Assembly: GCF_000706625.1 (NCBI RefSeq)
Contig: NZ_KL407334.1
Coordinates: forward strand, 1,432,316 to 1,496,315
Reading direction: 5' to 3'
DNA length: 64,000 nt
Source: Bartonella koehlerae C-29
GTDB lineage: Bacteria; Pseudomonadota; Alphaproteobacteria; Rhizobiales; Rhizobiaceae
Each line of letters starts with the position of its first letter. Within the stretch, counting starts at the first letter, position 1. This document shows positions 1 through 10,284 of this stretch, piece after piece. The position numbers and the translations under genes were made by a program. The notes under the pieces are model-generated. The model was not told where the DNA came from and did not search any database. It saw only the letters and a program-made list of their open reading frames with translations.

Positions 1-703
1 GACAAGCGGCATCATCAACTGAAATAAAAACATGAGAAGCCCCCGTCACTAAATTCTTTTTAGCTTTCACATAATGAGCAAAGCTCCCATGGCGATCAAT
101 ATGATCAGGCGTTAGATTCAATAAAAGACCAACAGTTGGCTGAAGAGAAGGGGTGAGATCAATTTGAAACGATGAACATTCAATTACATAAATACGTTTT
201 TTAACAAATGGCTTAAGCGTTAATATTGCAGTTCCAATATTTCCCCCCATCTGCACATCATAGCCCATTTTTTCCAATAAGTGAGCAAGCAAAGCTGTCG
301 TTGTTGATTTCCCATTCGTGCCCGTAATAGCTATAAACGGAACATCCTCATCACAAAAACTATAATGTTGTAAAAAATGGTTACGCGCACGCACAAATAA
401 TTCAACATCACCGATAATTTCTATATTTGCTTGACGTGCTTTATCAACAGCCCAATGCGGCTGAGGATAAGTTAAAGGAACTCCCGGTGCAAGAATCAAC
501 GCAACAAATTCTGACCAATTTTCATATTGAAGATTTCTCGTTGGAATATTTTCTCTCTGAGCTGCTTGCACACCTGAAGAATTATCATCCCAAGCGATCA
601 CTTCTGCACCACCACTCATCAACGCTTGTGCAGCAGCTAATCCGGATTTTCCTAATCCAAACAGAGCAACTTTCTCCCCCTTATAACACGCAACAGAAAT
701 CAA
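1..703 (-). CDS. murD: UDP-N-acetylmuramoylalanine--D-glutamate ligase MurD (3' end outside window)
   Basis: Cytoplasmic Mur ligase that adds D-glutamate to UDP-MurNAc-L-Ala in peptidoglycan precursor synthesis. Reading the minus strand from 703 gives a Rossmann-like N-terminus with [11 protein letters not shown], then the ATP-binding P-loop [16 protein letters not shown] about 105-110 residues in, and later [12 protein letters not shown], typical of MurD. The start chosen is TTG at 703, five bases after the mraY stop. An ATG is not available there, and the protein from this codon begins [18 protein letters not shown], matching the usual MurD N-terminus. The frame stays open to base 1, so the C-terminal half is missing from this window. 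It is the last visible member of the dcw operon here and is probably translationally coupled to mraY. Confidence 0.93.
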   Translation of the reverse strand, partial: MISVACYKGEKVALFGLGKSGLAAAQALMSGGAEVIAWDDNSSGVQAAQRENIPTRNLQYENWSEFVALILAPGVPLTYPQPHWAVDKARQANIEIIGDVELFVRARNHFLQHYSFCDEDVPFIAITGTNGKSTTTALLAHLLEKMGYDVQMGGNIGTAILTLKPFVKKRIYVIECSSFQIDLTPSLQPTVGLLLNLTPDHIDRHGSFAHYVKAKKNLVTGASHVFISVDDAAC

Positions 704-707
704 AATT

Positions 708-1778
708 TCACCGTAATTTAAGTGTTGAAAGACCAATCAAAGCAAGAACAATCGAAATAATCCAAAAGCGTATCACGACTTGACTTTCCGTCCAGCCTTT
801 TTTCTCAAAATGATGGTGTATCGGTGCCATAAGAAACACACGCTTTTTTGTTAATTTGAAATAACCAACCTGAATAACAACTGAGAATCCTTCCAGAGCA
901 AAAAGCCCTCCAATAAGAGCCAAAACAACTTCATGCTTGGTTGCTACAGCAATACTGCCCAACAGTCCTCCAAGCGCCAATGAACCAGTATCCCCCATAA
1001 AAATAGCTGCAGGCGGCGCATTAAACCACAAAAAGCCAAGCCCTGCCCCAACAACAGCTCCCAATAAAACAGCCAATTCACCTGTCCCCGATACATAATG
1101 AATTTGAAGATAATCAGCAAAATTGATATTACCAGAAAGGTAAGCAATTAGAGCAAAAGACAAAGCAGCAACCATCACAGGAACAATAGCCAACCCATCA
1201 AGACCATCTGTCAAATTAACCGCATTCCCAGTAGCTACAATAACAAAAGCAGAGAAAGGAACGAAAAACCAGCTCAAATTGATAAGGTAATCTTTCACAA
1301 AGGGCAAAGCCAATCCAGGCGAACCAACTTGTAAAAAAACAAAAGCAGCAATTGCTGCAACCAAAAACTCTAAACTTAGCCGTGCTTTACCGGAAAATCC
1401 TTTCTCCGTTTGTTTGGTAACCTTAAGATAATCATCGTAAAAACCAATTATTCCAAAAGAAAGCATAACGAATAAGGATACCCAAAAATAAATATTTGAT
1501 AAATTACACCACAAAGACGCTGAGACTACAATGCCGGTTAAAATCATCAAACCGCCCATAGTAGGCGTTCCAGCCTTTTTAAAATGTGTTTGAGGACCAT
1601 CAGCGCGAATTGGCTGCCCTTTTCCCTGTCGTAATTTAAGAGAGGTAATAATGCTAGGACCAAACAAAAATACAATGAGCCCCGATGTGAGCATAGCTGC
1701 TATAGTGCGAAACGTAATGTAACGAAACACACTTACGCCTGGGAGCCAATCACTAAGCGAAGAAAAAAACAGCATCAT
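708..1778 (-). CDS. mraY: Phospho-N-acetylmuramoyl-pentapeptide-transferase MraY
   Basis: Polytopic inner-membrane enzyme that transfers phospho-MurNAc-pentapeptide to undecaprenyl phosphate, making lipid I. Family motifs are present: KAGTPTMGG near the N-terminus, the GFYDDYLK aspartates, [22 protein letters not shown] and [12 protein letters not shown] near the C-terminus. About ten hydrophobic segments are seen. The frame is open up to 1829, but that extension overlaps the end of murF and is not typical. I chose the ATG at 1778, giving about 356 residues, a usual MraY length; the next codon is also ATG. The gene lies 22 bases after murF and its stop is 5 bases before murD, inside one minus-strand operon. 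Confidence 0.95.
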   Translation of the reverse strand: MMLFFSSLSDWLPGVSVFRYITFRTIAAMLTSGLIVFLFGPSIITSLKLRQGKGQPIRADGPQTHFKKAGTPTMGGLMILTGIVVSASLWCNLSNIYFWVSLFVMLSFGIIGFYDDYLKVTKQTEKGFSGKARLSLEFLVAAIAAFVFLQVGSPGLALPFVKDYLINLSWFFVPFSAFVIVATGNAVNLTDGLDGLAIVPVMVAALSFALIAYLSGNINFADYLQIHYVSGTGELAVLLGAVVGAGLGFLWFNAPPAAIFMGDTGSLALGGLLGSIAVATKHEVVLALIGGLFALEGFSVVIQVGYFKLTKKRVFLMAPIHHHFEKKGWTESQVVIRFWIISIVLALIGLSTLKLR

Positions 1779-1800
1779 GATATAAAAAAACCTATTGAAA

Positions 1801-3222
1801 TTACAAAGAAACCACTTCATAGTGATCAAGTAATGCAGTCACAATATCTGATGAATGAAGACTGTGGGATGACTTAATCATAAGGAGATCCCCAGTGGAA
1901 ATTTCTGCCAAAATAAGTGGTAAAATTTTTTCAATATTTTCAGCATAATGAACCTTAACGTATGCAGCCAGATCAGTGGCTAAAAACTTCATTACCTCAC
2001 CAAATAAAAAAACTGGATTAGCACCAGAGAGATATACAGGCTTTACTAAATCACGATGAAGTTTTTCACTATAAGCCCCTAACTCCAGCATGTCACCCAA
2101 AATAGCAATTCGCCTTCCTTCCACACCGACTGGCCCTATAGCAAGCAGATCAAGTGCCGCACGCATAGATGCAGGATTAGCATTATAGCTTTCATCAATT
2201 AAATAAAATTCGCCACCACTTGGCAAAGACAATCTATAACGAACACCACGCCCCTTTTGAAGAGAAAAATAACTCAAAGAAAGCAAAATAGGTTCTAAAT
2301 CAACACCAATGACATCACAAACAGCAATAACAGCTAAACTATTTTGTGCAATATGTCGTCCAGGAGCACCAATTTTTATTGCCCTATCTTGCCCAGAAAT
2401 ACTGACAATCATACAGGAATAATCTGTTAAAAGACGTATATTTCTCGCCTGATAATCAGAATTTTTAGTCTCACCAAAGCTTAAAATCTTTTTTACACCA
2501 CATTGCTTTGCTTTTTGAACTAAATAAGGAAAAAAATCATTATCTGCATTTAAAACGGCAATACCCTCCTCATCCAGTCCTTCAAAAATTTCAGCTTTTG
2601 CATCTGCTATTTCTTCAAGATTTTTGAAGAAACCCATATGTGCTGCAGAAATATGCGTAATGAGAACAACATGTGGATGGACCAACTTAACCAAAGGGCG
2701 AATCTCATCTTTGTGATTCATACCAATCTCAAAAATACCATAGTCACTCTCCGTAAACATTCGCGCCAAGGTAAGGGGCACTCCCCAGTGATTATTCAAA
2801 GAAGCAGAATTCGCGTGAACCTTCCCAACAGTTGCTAACACTTGTTTTAGAACTTCTTTTGTCGTTGTTTTGCCCACCGATCCTGTTACCGCTATAATTT
2901 TAGCCTTTGAGCGCTTACGTGCAGCTTTTGCAAGTTTTTCTAAGGCTTGTAAAACATCAGGAACAACAATGAGTGGAGCGGATATTTTTTCCATATCAGT
3001 CAAACGATTTTCCGCAACAATAAGAACACCTGCACCTCGTTCATAAGCTTGCACTGCAAAATCATGACCATCAAGATGATGTCCTTTGATACAGAAAAAA
3101 ATATCGCCTTCTATAAGAGTACGACTATCAATAGATACACCGGAAAAAGTTTCCGGTATATCCCCAATTGCATAACCATCAATTGCTGCAATAAGTGATT
3201 GTTTATCCCATAAAGCTTTCAT
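1801..3222 (-). CDS. murF: UDP-N-acetylmuramoyl-tripeptide--D-alanyl-D-alanine ligase MurF
   Basis: Cytoplasmic Mur ligase that adds D-Ala-D-Ala to UDP-MurNAc-tripeptide, completing the pentapeptide. Visible features: an N-terminal Mur domain ([10 protein letters not shown], then [17 protein letters not shown]), the P-loop [12 protein letters not shown] about residue 115, the [12 protein letters not shown] motif, and the C-terminal domain containing [15 protein letters not shown] and [12 protein letters not shown]. At 473 residues the length is normal. The start ATG overlaps the murE stop by four bases (ATGA), indicating translational coupling. Order and neighbours are those of a standard dcw cluster. 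Confidence 0.95.
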   Translation of the reverse strand: MKALWDKQSLIAAIDGYAIGDIPETFSGVSIDSRTLIEGDIFFCIKGHHLDGHDFAVQAYERGAGVLIVAENRLTDMEKISAPLIVVPDVLQALEKLAKAARKRSKAKIIAVTGSVGKTTTKEVLKQVLATVGKVHANSASLNNHWGVPLTLARMFTESDYGIFEIGMNHKDEIRPLVKLVHPHVVLITHISAAHMGFFKNLEEIADAKAEIFEGLDEEGIAVLNADNDFFPYLVQKAKQCGVKKILSFGETKNSDYQARNIRLLTDYSCMIVSISGQDRAIKIGAPGRHIAQNSLAVIAVCDVIGVDLEPILLSLSYFSLQKGRGVRYRLSLPSGGEFYLIDESYNANPASMRAALDLLAIGPVGVEGRRIAILGDMLELGAYSEKLHRDLVKPVYLSGANPVFLFGEVMKFLATDLAAYVKVHYAENIEKILPLILAEISTGDLLMIKSSHSLHSSDIVTALLDHYEVVSL

Positions 3223-4670
3223 TTAATCCGTTCCTGCAAAGCTTCAATCGCTCTCAAACGATCTGAAAAAGGATATGTTTTTTGCCCTATAATTTGACCA
3301 TTTTCATGACCTTTTCCAGCAATGATTAATGTATCCCCTGCTTTTAAAAGCCCAACTGCATAAGTAATAGCTTCACCACGATCTGCTATTTCGATGGCTT
3401 TTGGCGCTGCTTGTAAAATATCTTTGCGTATTTTCGCTGGCATTTCCGTGCGAGGGTTATCATCTGTTACAATAACAATATCAGCCTTATTTTCTGCAAT
3501 TTTTCCCATTAAAAACCTTTTTCCTTGATCGCGATCACCTCCACAACCAAAAACAAGGATTAACCTCCCTTGCGTAAAGGGACGAACAGAAAGTAACACT
3601 TGCTCCAAAGCTTCCGGTTTATGTGCATAGTCTACATAAACAGAAGCATTATTTTCTGTCTTTCCAACCAACTCTAAACGACCGGGCGCTCCCTGCAAAG
3701 TTTCAAGAGAACGAAATACCTTATCAGGCGATACACCCGTTGCAATTGCGAGTCCTGCCGCCATAAGCGCATTATTCACTTGAAAATCTCCAGCTAAAGG
3801 TAAATTAAACGTATAGATATTATTTTCCAAACGACATTCAACACATTGTTTCGAACGTTGATGTTCAACACGATTAATAGTAATAAATTGCCCTTTACGC
3901 CCAATTGTTAAAACACGACGACGCGCTTGTGTAATAGTATCAATAACCTTTTGCGAATAAACATCATCCGCAAAAACCAAAGCAGAAGAGTCTCGGGGTA
4001 AAAGCGTATCAAATAACCTCATTTTAGCACGCAAATAATCCTCTACGCTGGTGTGATAATCCATATGATCACGCCCTAAATTAGTAAAGGCAGCAGCAGT
4101 AAGACGTACTCCGTCAATTCTGCTCTGATCAAGTCCATGAGAAGATGCTTCAAGGATTGCATGTGTAACACCTTCATTGGCAATTTCAGAAAGAAGACGC
4201 TGCAAGATGACTGGATCAGGTGTTGTAAGAGAACCATAATCATTTCGTTTAGGAGAAACAACACCTAGCGTTCCTATACTCGCAGCACATAATCCAACCT
4301 CTGTCCAAATTTGCCGAACAAAAGAGGCAACTGATGTTTTTCCACTTGTCCCTGTCACAGCAACGACAGTTTCAGGTTGAGCACCATAAAAACGTGCAGC
4401 TGCTACCGCTAAACTATGACGAGCATCCAAAACACGCAAAAGAGGAATAGATAAATTCTCCAGAACAACATCATAATCTGTAACGATTGCTTGTGCACCA
4501 CGTTTTATAGCATCATTGATATAGTGTCTCCCATCGTCTTGATGACCTTGAAGAGCTACAAAAACATAGCCAGGTAAGATTTGCCGAGAATCTGCACTGA
4601 TTCCTGTTATTTCCATTGAAGAAAGACGCTCATCTTCAAGACATTCTGTAAAAACTGTTCTAAACAACAT
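3219..4670 (-). CDS. murE: UDP-MurNAc-L-alanyl-D-glutamate--2,6-diaminopimelate ligase MurE
   Basis: Cytoplasmic Mur ligase that adds the third stem-peptide residue. The P-loop is [11 protein letters not shown] (about residue 110). The C-terminal motif TDDNPRTE contains the DNPR signature of enzymes specific for meso-diaminopimelate rather than lysine, so a DAP-type peptidoglycan is inferred. Other hallmarks are ISADSRQ near the N-terminus, [15 protein letters not shown], and [11 protein letters not shown] at the start of the C-terminal domain. The start ATG at 4670 has an AAAGGTG ribosome-binding site about 8 bases upstream. It follows ftsI by 23 bases and overlaps murF by four. Length 483 residues is usual. 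Confidence 0.96.
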   Translation of the reverse strand: MLFRTVFTECLEDERLSSMEITGISADSRQILPGYVFVALQGHQDDGRHYINDAIKRGAQAIVTDYDVVLENLSIPLLRVLDARHSLAVAAARFYGAQPETVVAVTGTSGKTSVASFVRQIWTEVGLCAASIGTLGVVSPKRNDYGSLTTPDPVILQRLLSEIANEGVTHAILEASSHGLDQSRIDGVRLTAAAFTNLGRDHMDYHTSVEDYLRAKMRLFDTLLPRDSSALVFADDVYSQKVIDTITQARRRVLTIGRKGQFITINRVEHQRSKQCVECRLENNIYTFNLPLAGDFQVNNALMAAGLAIATGVSPDKVFRSLETLQGAPGRLELVGKTENNASVYVDYAHKPEALEQVLLSVRPFTQGRLILVFGCGGDRDQGKRFLMGKIAENKADIVIVTDDNPRTEMPAKIRKDILQAAPKAIEIADRGEAITYAVGLLKAGDTLIIAGKGHENGQIIGQKTYPFSDRLRAIEALQERIK

Positions 4671-4693
4671 AACAACACACCTTTATATGAATT

Positions 4694-6436
4694 TCATCGT
4701 TTTTTAACGAAACTTGAACTGTTCTCTGTGCTTAAAATAGGTTCATATTCTTTCTGAAAATCTGGTTTTATTCCAAGAAAACTCGCTGAACGGCGAATAA
4801 TGTTAGCAAGCATCGGCCCTGCATTCATTGCTGCTATTGCTGAATACTTTCCATCTTCAGGCTGAGGTTCATCGATAATTGTTAAAACAACATAAGCAGG
4901 ATCTTCAATGGGAAAAGCAGCGAGAAAACTATTGAAATTTTTTGTTTTAGAATATTTTCCATTTTCAACTTTTTCAGCTGTTCCTGTTTTACCACCAACG
5001 CGATAACCTTCTACTTTTGCATTACGCCCAGAACCGATATCACTATTTAATTTATAAAGGTAACGCATATTTTGACTCGTTTTAGCCCGCAGAACTTGTT
5101 TTGCATGTTGTAAAGCTTGATCTTTTGTGCGTTTTAAAAACGTAGGAGAAATTAACCAACCACCATTCATGAGAGCAGCAGCAGCTACTGCTGTTTGCAA
5201 AGGCGTTGTTGCCATACCATGTCCAAAAGAAATCGTCATAGAATGGATATCTTTCCAATGATTTGGCGTAAGAGGATAGGCAACTTCAGGCAATTCTGTT
5301 GTCATTCGATCAAGTAAACCAAGTCGTTTCAAAAAAGCACGATGTCCATCAATCCCTATCGCCATTGCCTCCTTAGCAGAACCAATGTTAGAGGAATAAA
5401 TAAAAACTTCCCATAATGTTAAGGGACGATTTTTTCCATGAAAATCATGAATAATAAAACCTCTACCTGCTTGTAGAGGTTTTGAAGCATCAATAATACT
5501 GTCTAAATGGAATATATCTGAATCAAGGGCCATTGCGGTCGTAAAACTTTTAATGATAGAACCCATTTCAAAAGTTCCAGCAGTCATCCGATTGAAACGA
5601 TCACTTTTTAAAGAATCAACGGGATTTCCAGGATCAAAATCTGGTAGTGATACTAAAGCCAAAACTTCATTTGTGTGGATATTTAAAATAACAGCTCCTG
5701 CAGCAATTGCCTTATAACGCTTCATTGCCTTCATAAGTTCATCATGTACAATTGTCTGAACACGCACATCAATCGAAAGCTCAACTGGTTTTAAGGACTC
5801 TTCCGTTGCAAGACCAGCAGCACGCAAATCACTCAAACCAGCATCATCGATATATTTTTCCATACCCGCTATGCCTTGATTATCCACATTAACCATACCG
5901 AGAATATGTGAAAGCACAGGCCCACTGGGATAAAAACGACGAATTTCGGTACGAAAACCAATTCCTGGAATACCAAGAGCCATAATTTGCGTTTTCTGCA
6001 CTGGCGTTAATCCACGCTGAATCCAAGAAAAGCTAGACTTTTTTTTAAGACGTTTATAAGTTTCCTGCCAATTGAGATCAGGCAAAACTGTTGAGAGCAA
6101 TTCTATTGTTTCATCGATATCAATAATACGTCGTGGCTCAGCAAAAAGCGAATAGGTTTTAATATCTGTTGCCAATAAACGACCATTACGATCAAGAACG
6201 TCAGGCCGTGCAGTCAATTGAAGGACTCGTGGTCCTTTTGCTTCTTCAATCTGTCCACCTTCAAACCCATAAGAAATAAGACAAGCCCCTATAACACTAT
6301 ATAAAATAAGAAAACAGAAAGAAGAAAAAAGTAAACGTAGACGAGAAGAATACGAACGACGAACAGAAAAATTATCAATATTGAACTGTTTTTTTAAGCG
6401 CTTTTTCTTCTGCGAAAAGAGAAAGTATGATTTCAT
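4694..6436 (-). CDS. ftsI: Peptidoglycan D,D-transpeptidase FtsI (PBP3)
   Basis: Septum-specific class B penicillin-binding protein. It has a basic cytoplasmic tail, one membrane anchor (about residues 33-57), a PBP dimerisation domain starting near LTARPDVLDRNGRLLATD, and a transpeptidase domain. All three active-site motifs are visible: SIIK with the nucleophilic serine in FEMGSIIKSF, SSN in YSSNIGSAKE, and KTGT in GGKTGTAEK. A GTG one codon upstream is possible, but the ATG at 6436 forms a TGATG overlap with the ftsL stop and is preferred (about 580 residues). The neighbours (ftsL upstream, murE downstream) fit divisome and precursor synthesis coupling. Confidence 0.95.
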   Translation of the reverse strand: MKSYFLFSQKKKRLKKQFNIDNFSVRRSYSSRLRLLFSSFCFLILYSVIGACLISYGFEGGQIEEAKGPRVLQLTARPDVLDRNGRLLATDIKTYSLFAEPRRIIDIDETIELLSTVLPDLNWQETYKRLKKKSSFSWIQRGLTPVQKTQIMALGIPGIGFRTEIRRFYPSGPVLSHILGMVNVDNQGIAGMEKYIDDAGLSDLRAAGLATEESLKPVELSIDVRVQTIVHDELMKAMKRYKAIAAGAVILNIHTNEVLALVSLPDFDPGNPVDSLKSDRFNRMTAGTFEMGSIIKSFTTAMALDSDIFHLDSIIDASKPLQAGRGFIIHDFHGKNRPLTLWEVFIYSSNIGSAKEAMAIGIDGHRAFLKRLGLLDRMTTELPEVAYPLTPNHWKDIHSMTISFGHGMATTPLQTAVAAAALMNGGWLISPTFLKRTKDQALQHAKQVLRAKTSQNMRYLYKLNSDIGSGRNAKVEGYRVGGKTGTAEKVENGKYSKTKNFNSFLAAFPIEDPAYVVLTIIDEPQPEDGKYSAIAAMNAGPMLANIIRRSASFLGIKPDFQKEYEPILSTENSSSFVKKR

Positions 6437-6840
6437 CACCGCACGCCTTTTCGAACAACACCATTCGCCTGAGAAGTACGATTATTTGCCAAAATATTTT
6501 TCCCTTCCTTCAAGAGATTTTTTTTAATCACTTCTTCAATTTGATCATATACACGTACTGGAATACTTTCAAACTCTACAACTTGGTAAGGCTGGATACT
6601 CTCTAAACCAAGCTCTTTCTGATAACGTTTTGCAAGTTTTTGCATGCGTGAAGGCTCTATCATCACAGCCCACTCAGCGTGAAACAGACTCACCGTATTT
6701 TTTTCTGCAGCTATTTTTTGTTCAAGACGACGAACTTCACTCATTCGTTTTTGGACATCATATTTAACCTTATAAGTAAGACCTGCCATACAAATCATAA
6801 TCATAACTAAAATCATATCAAATGTACGAAAAACTGTCAT
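6436..6840 (-). CDS. ftsL: Cell division protein FtsL-like
   Basis: Small bitopic divisome protein, 134 residues. It has one N-terminal membrane segment (about residues 8-24), then a predicted coiled-coil/heptad stretch ([32 protein letters not shown]), and the conserved pattern [20 protein letters not shown] seen in alphaproteobacterial FtsL-like proteins. Its identity rests largely on position between rsmH and ftsI and on this topology, because FtsL sequences diverge strongly. It overlaps rsmH by four bases at its start and ftsI at its end. The family works with FtsB and FtsQ to license FtsWI septal synthesis. Confidence 0.87.
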   Translation of the reverse strand: MTVFRTFDMILVMIMICMAGLTYKVKYDVQKRMSEVRRLEQKIAAEKNTVSLFHAEWAVMIEPSRMQKLAKRYQKELGLESIQPYQVVEFESIPVRVYDQIEEVIKKNLLKEGKNILANNRTSQANGVVRKGVR

Positions 6841-7877
6841 CTCTTGCCACCTTCAAAACTGGCAATCTTTGCTAATCTAAACAATTTCATATCTGCAGCA
6901 AGACACTCCGCTTCAGTACGTACGCCAATACGCAACCTCGCAGAACGTGAACGAGGATTTCGCTCCAACTCCTCTTTATTTGCAGTTATCCCCCCTTTAA
7001 ACAAAGGAAAAAATGTTGCTGGAGTCATCTCTATTTCAGGAAGATAGCGAGACCTCATACTCTCTCCTGAACGAGTAGAAAAAAATCTTTTAACCATACG
7101 ATCTTCAAGAGAATGAAAACTCACGACTCCCAAACGACCTCCTGGTTTCAAAACGCGTTCAGCGGAAAATAAGCCACGTGCAAGTTCACCAATTTCATCG
7201 TTCACATAAATGCGAAGAGCCTGAAATACACGCGTTGCAGGATGAATGCGCTCTCCACTTTTATGCCCCACCAACACCTCAATGGCATGAGCAAGATCAC
7301 CTGTACGTAAAAATGGCTGAATACAGCGGCGCTTTTCAATCATCCGTGCAATTCGCCCTGCATAGCGTTCCTCTCCTAATATTTTAAAGATTCGTGCTAG
7401 CTCATCACTTTTTAAACGGTTCACAACATCAGCAGCAGTAAAACCAGTCTGAGCCATTCGCATATCTAATGGACCATCTTTTTGAAAAGAAAATCCTCTT
7501 TCAGCTTCATCAAGCTGCATTGAAGAGACACCAATATCCAAAATAACAGCATCCACCTTCTCTTCAACCACGCAATCCAACTGTGAAAAATTCCCTTGCA
7601 CCAAACGAAGTCGTGGAAAAAATTCATCAACAAGCGATTGTCCCTCACGAATAGCGTGAGGATCACGATCAAGAGCAATAACCTGTGCACCTGCATTTAA
7701 CAAAGCACGCGTATAACCACCAGCACCAAAGGTACCATCAATCACTTTTGCCCCAACCAATGGTATAAGCCCAGCTAAAACTGGCTGTAATAACACTGGA
7801 ATATGGCGTTCAGCTCTCTTACCCTGTTTTGTCAAAATAATCCGTCTTGATTTATGCTTTTTTAAATCAATAGCCAT
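6837..7877 (-). CDS. rsmH: 16S rRNA (cytosine-1402-N4)-methyltransferase RsmH (MraW)
   Basis: SAM-dependent methyltransferase modifying C1402 in the 16S rRNA decoding centre. Motifs: [10 protein letters not shown] at the N-terminus, the SAM-binding [47 protein letters not shown], and [16 protein letters not shown] near the C-terminus. The ATG at 7877 is chosen (about 346 residues). A TTG three codons upstream at 7886 is an alternative; no strong ribosome-binding site separates them. This is the first gene of the dcw operon here. The mraZ gene that often precedes rsmH is not present; rnpB lies upstream instead. Confidence 0.95.
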   Translation of the reverse strand: MAIDLKKHKSRRIILTKQGKRAERHIPVLLQPVLAGLIPLVGAKVIDGTFGAGGYTRALLNAGAQVIALDRDPHAIREGQSLVDEFFPRLRLVQGNFSQLDCVVEEKVDAVILDIGVSSMQLDEAERGFSFQKDGPLDMRMAQTGFTAADVVNRLKSDELARIFKILGEERYAGRIARMIEKRRCIQPFLRTGDLAHAIEVLVGHKSGERIHPATRVFQALRIYVNDEIGELARGLFSAERVLKPGGRLGVVSFHSLEDRMVKRFFSTRSGESMRSRYLPEIEMTPATFFPLFKGGITANKEELERNPRSRSARLRIGVRTEAECLAADMKLFRLAKIASFEGGKR

Positions 7878-7886
7878 CAATGGCAA

Positions 7887-8124
7887 CTCATATCAGGACC
7901 ACTAAAACTTCACCCCCTCTCTAACAATGAAAAGAAATGAAGCTAAAGTTAACCGGATACATATCCTAACACATTTATACTTAAAGAAATGTTATAATTA
8001 AAAAAAACACGCTTTGTTTGAGTGTAAACTTTAAAAAAAAACATACACCCCATAGAAAAACCCCTTATACAATGCTAATTGTGTACAATACCAATAATAA
8101 ACATAGCATCAATCATAAAAAAAT
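7887..8124. other. Promoter-containing intergenic region of the dcw operon
   Basis: About 240 AT-rich bases between rsmH and the rnpB 3' end, both on the minus strand. It should hold the dcw operon promoter and the 3' end of rnpB. I cannot assign a convincing -35/-10 pair by eye, and no mraZ-like reading frame or DGxWR-type operator repeats are apparent. Confidence 0.4.
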
Positions 8125-8511
8125 CAGTCGGCCTGTAAGCCGGGTTCTGTATGGTAAAGCGTACACTTTACATGGCAACCATTCATCTGGGACGGATGTT
8201 ACCATCCGCCTCTTGCAACCTACCCGAATGACTCGCCCGGAAACTGGCTGCAAGTTAAACCTTGCGCGTCATTTCTATTTGGTCTTGCTCCCGGTGGGGT
8301 TTACCTTGCCACACTCATTACTGAATGCGCGGTGGGCTCTTACCCCACCCTTTCACCCTTACCTATAAAAATAGGCGGTTTACTTTCTGTGGCACTTTCC
8401 CTAGGGTCACCCCCGCCGGGTGTTACCCGGCACCGTTTTTCCGTGGAGCCCGGACTTTCCTCACCTGCCGCCTTTAGGCATTGGACAAGCGCGGCTGCCC
8501 AGCCGACTGAC
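8125..8511 (-). ncRNA. rnpB: RNase P RNA (class A)
   Basis: Catalytic RNA of RNase P, which matures tRNA 5' ends together with the RnpA protein. Read on the minus strand it starts near CAGTCGGCTGGGCAGCCGCG and contains the conserved core GGAAAGTCCGGGCTCCA close to the 5' end. It then has the GGTGCCGGGTAACACCCGG arm, GGGTGACCCTAGGGAAAGTGCCACAGAAA, and GTAAACCCCACCGGGAGCAAG. It closes with CAGAACCCGGCTTACAGGCCG pairing back to the start. The ends are set from the terminal helix and could be off by a few bases. About 387 nt, a normal size. Open frames seen across it are artefacts. Confidence 0.95.
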
Positions 8512-8603
8512 GCTTTATTTATAAAACATTTTTCATCAAGTGAAAAGAGTCCTGCAAGATATTTTACAAATCTGAGAAAACCCATTGCTTTCAATGGTCA
8601 CCT

Positions 8604-9128
8604 TCATTTTAAAGAAGCCAAATAAGTCTTGACTTTTGAGCAATACTTTTCCGAAATGGAATTCATTTTTTTTGCAGCATGACCTGCATTATATTTAAGG
8701 ATTGTGCCACATGTATCGCCAGCACTTAGTTTATATGCCCGCGCCAAATAACGCATACCATATTCAAGATTAATCGCAGGATCATAAAGATCTTGCACTG
8801 ATCCCTTAAAACCCAACCCTCTCGCAGTAGATGGTTTAATTTGCATCAAACCTATTTCGCCAGCAGCCCCCTTTGTAAGAGCCTTGTAATCACTTTCAAC
8901 TCTTACAACAGCATGTGCCAAATTAACAGGAACATTGTACTTATTCGCAAATTTCCGAATAAGAAGCTCATAAGGACGAATAAGAATCTTAGAAGTAATA
9001 ATCTCTGAGCCTTCATTTGATCCTGCAACACTTAACACGGTATGAGCCCAACTTACATCAAACACAAAAGATAAAGCAAATACTGCACTTAAAAGAATTT
9101 TCAAAAATTGCATTTTCTTTCTCTTCAT
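8604..9128 (-). CDS. Lytic transglycosylase, SLT-domain protein
   Basis: Small periplasmic or outer-membrane-associated muramidase-like protein. It has an N-terminal signal peptide (hydrophobic FLKILLSAVFALSFVFDVSWA, likely cleaved after WA) and an SLT domain. The putative catalytic glutamate lies in AVVRVESDYK, followed by GAAGEIGLMQIKPSTARGLG and the NLEYGMRYLA stretch, then LKYNAGH near the C-terminus. These are family hallmarks; substrate cleavage is inferred from the family. The start is either ATG 9128 or the internal ATG at 9113, which has an AAGAG-like ribosome-binding site. At 174 residues it is only a signal peptide plus catalytic domain. It is transcribed in the same direction as rnpB. 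Confidence 0.85.
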   Translation of the reverse strand: MKRKKMQFLKILLSAVFALSFVFDVSWAHTVLSVAGSNEGSEIITSKILIRPYELLIRKFANKYNVPVNLAHAVVRVESDYKALTKGAAGEIGLMQIKPSTARGLGFKGSVQDLYDPAINLEYGMRYLARAYKLSAGDTCGTILKYNAGHAAKKMNSISEKYCSKVKTYLASLK

Positions 9129-9864
9129 TAAGACATTCTTAAATCCTACTTAAATCCCAACTGCAACGGCTTGGTGGACGCATTGTACATAGAAAAAAAA
9201 CGAAAGAGCGGCCTGAAAATGAAAATATTAAGACAATTTCAAGATAAATTTTAGTATTGGAAGAAAACCACTCAATACACGAATTATATATTTCTGTATT
9301 TCATAATATAACCAAAAATAAAAAAACTTATAAAACAAACTTTGATATGCTAAATAACTGCAGGATACTTCCTAGGAATAAAAACCGTTACCAACTATTC
9401 CTTATGGCTGATAAACACTGACTGAAAAAATTCTCTACCAGACAAATCACCCAGCAAAACCAATCATCATATAAAGGAATCTCATAAACACGCACAAACA
9501 GATAGGTCTTCGGCCTATAACAAATTTCAATAATTACTCCCATCTGTTTTTTGAAAAATCCTATAAGCAATTGTACAAACAATCTCAAAACCGCATCAAT
9601 AGAAATCTCTATTCATCTTCATGCAAATACTTTGTGCATACTGTGATTTTATCAAACTTGCTTAACTCCACACACAATCTCTAGAAATCACAAAAGGAAT
9701 AAGTATACTAAAATCCGCAAAAAAGAGACCTCAAAACTTTACCATTCTCTATCGCCCTATGATATCAAAAAAATGGGTATTATACCTCTTCTGTAAGCTT
9801 TTGAAAACTGCGCGAAAAAATCTTATAAGATTAACCAAAAACACATAATTTCTTAAAGAAACGA
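9129..9864. other. Non-coding stretch with a possible short repeat
   Basis: About 735 bases with no supportable gene. A 66-codon minus-strand frame (9388-9588) has no ribosome-binding site and I do not call it. Bases about 9417-9446 resemble about 10350-10380 (both begin CTGACTGA and contain an AGAC), suggesting a degenerate dispersed repeat. Confidence 0.4.
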
Positions 9865-10284
9865 CTAAAAATAAGCATCAGCAACAGCACCACGAGAAAT
9901 AGCTCTGGATAAAACCACAGCACCCACCTCACCCAACTTTCGGGCTTGCCCAATACTCTGTCCCTTCGCAGAAGCAATAGCGACGATATCGTGATATACT
10001 TGCTCAATCAATTGCTTTTTTTGTTGAGGATTTAACTTAGAGAGTTTCATGATAATACCTGGAAAAGAAACTTCCAATCTCTCTATAATCATCCCTTCTA
10101 TAACACTAACTTGGTTAGATTCTATAACACTAACTTGGTTAGAAGAAAAAGACCGATTAAATAAAAACAGATAAGTAGAAGGATTCCGAAAAACAAAAAG
10201 ACTTGCCGCAAAAAATAAAAAGAAAAATACAATGACAAGAACCCTACGCCTGAAGGACTCCGTTACTTCTACCTTATATACCAA
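9865..10284 (-). CDS. Hypothetical single-pass membrane protein with duplicated octapeptide
   Basis: I do not recognise the family. The 139-residue product has a basic N-terminus (ESFRRR), one strong membrane segment (about residues 15-33) and a soluble C-terminal region with a KLNPQQKKQLIEQVYHDIV helix. It ends in GAVVLSRAISRGAVADAYF. It starts at a TTG (10284) preceded by GGAGTGAG at good spacing. An exact 24-bp tandem duplication (10096-10119 and 10120-10143) gives the octapeptide SNQVSVIE twice. Because 24 is a multiple of three the frame is preserved, which favours a translated gene. It stands alone, with non-coding DNA on both sides. Confidence 0.55.
   Translation of the reverse strand: MVYKVEVTESFRRRVLVIVFFFLFFAASLFVFRNPSTYLFLFNRSFSSNQVSVIESNQVSVIEGMIIERLEVSFPGIIMKLSKLNPQQKKQLIEQVYHDIVAIASAKGQSIGQARKLGEVGAVVLSRAISRGAVADAYF
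10096..10143. repeat. Exact 24-bp tandem duplication
   Basis: Two identical adjacent 24-base units (10096-10119 and 10120-10143) inside the hypothetical membrane-protein gene. They encode two copies of an eight-residue segment just after the membrane anchor. Being identical at the base level, the duplication looks recent and could vary in copy number. Confidence 0.9.

Noticed and set aside
8018-8625. Open frames on both strands across 8018-8625
   Set aside because: They lie over the RNase P RNA gene, whose conserved sequence and pairing explain the region.
9388-9588. 66-codon minus-strand frame
   Set aside because: No ribosome-binding site, no recognisable domain, and surrounded by non-coding DNA; possibly a relic, but not supportable as a gene.
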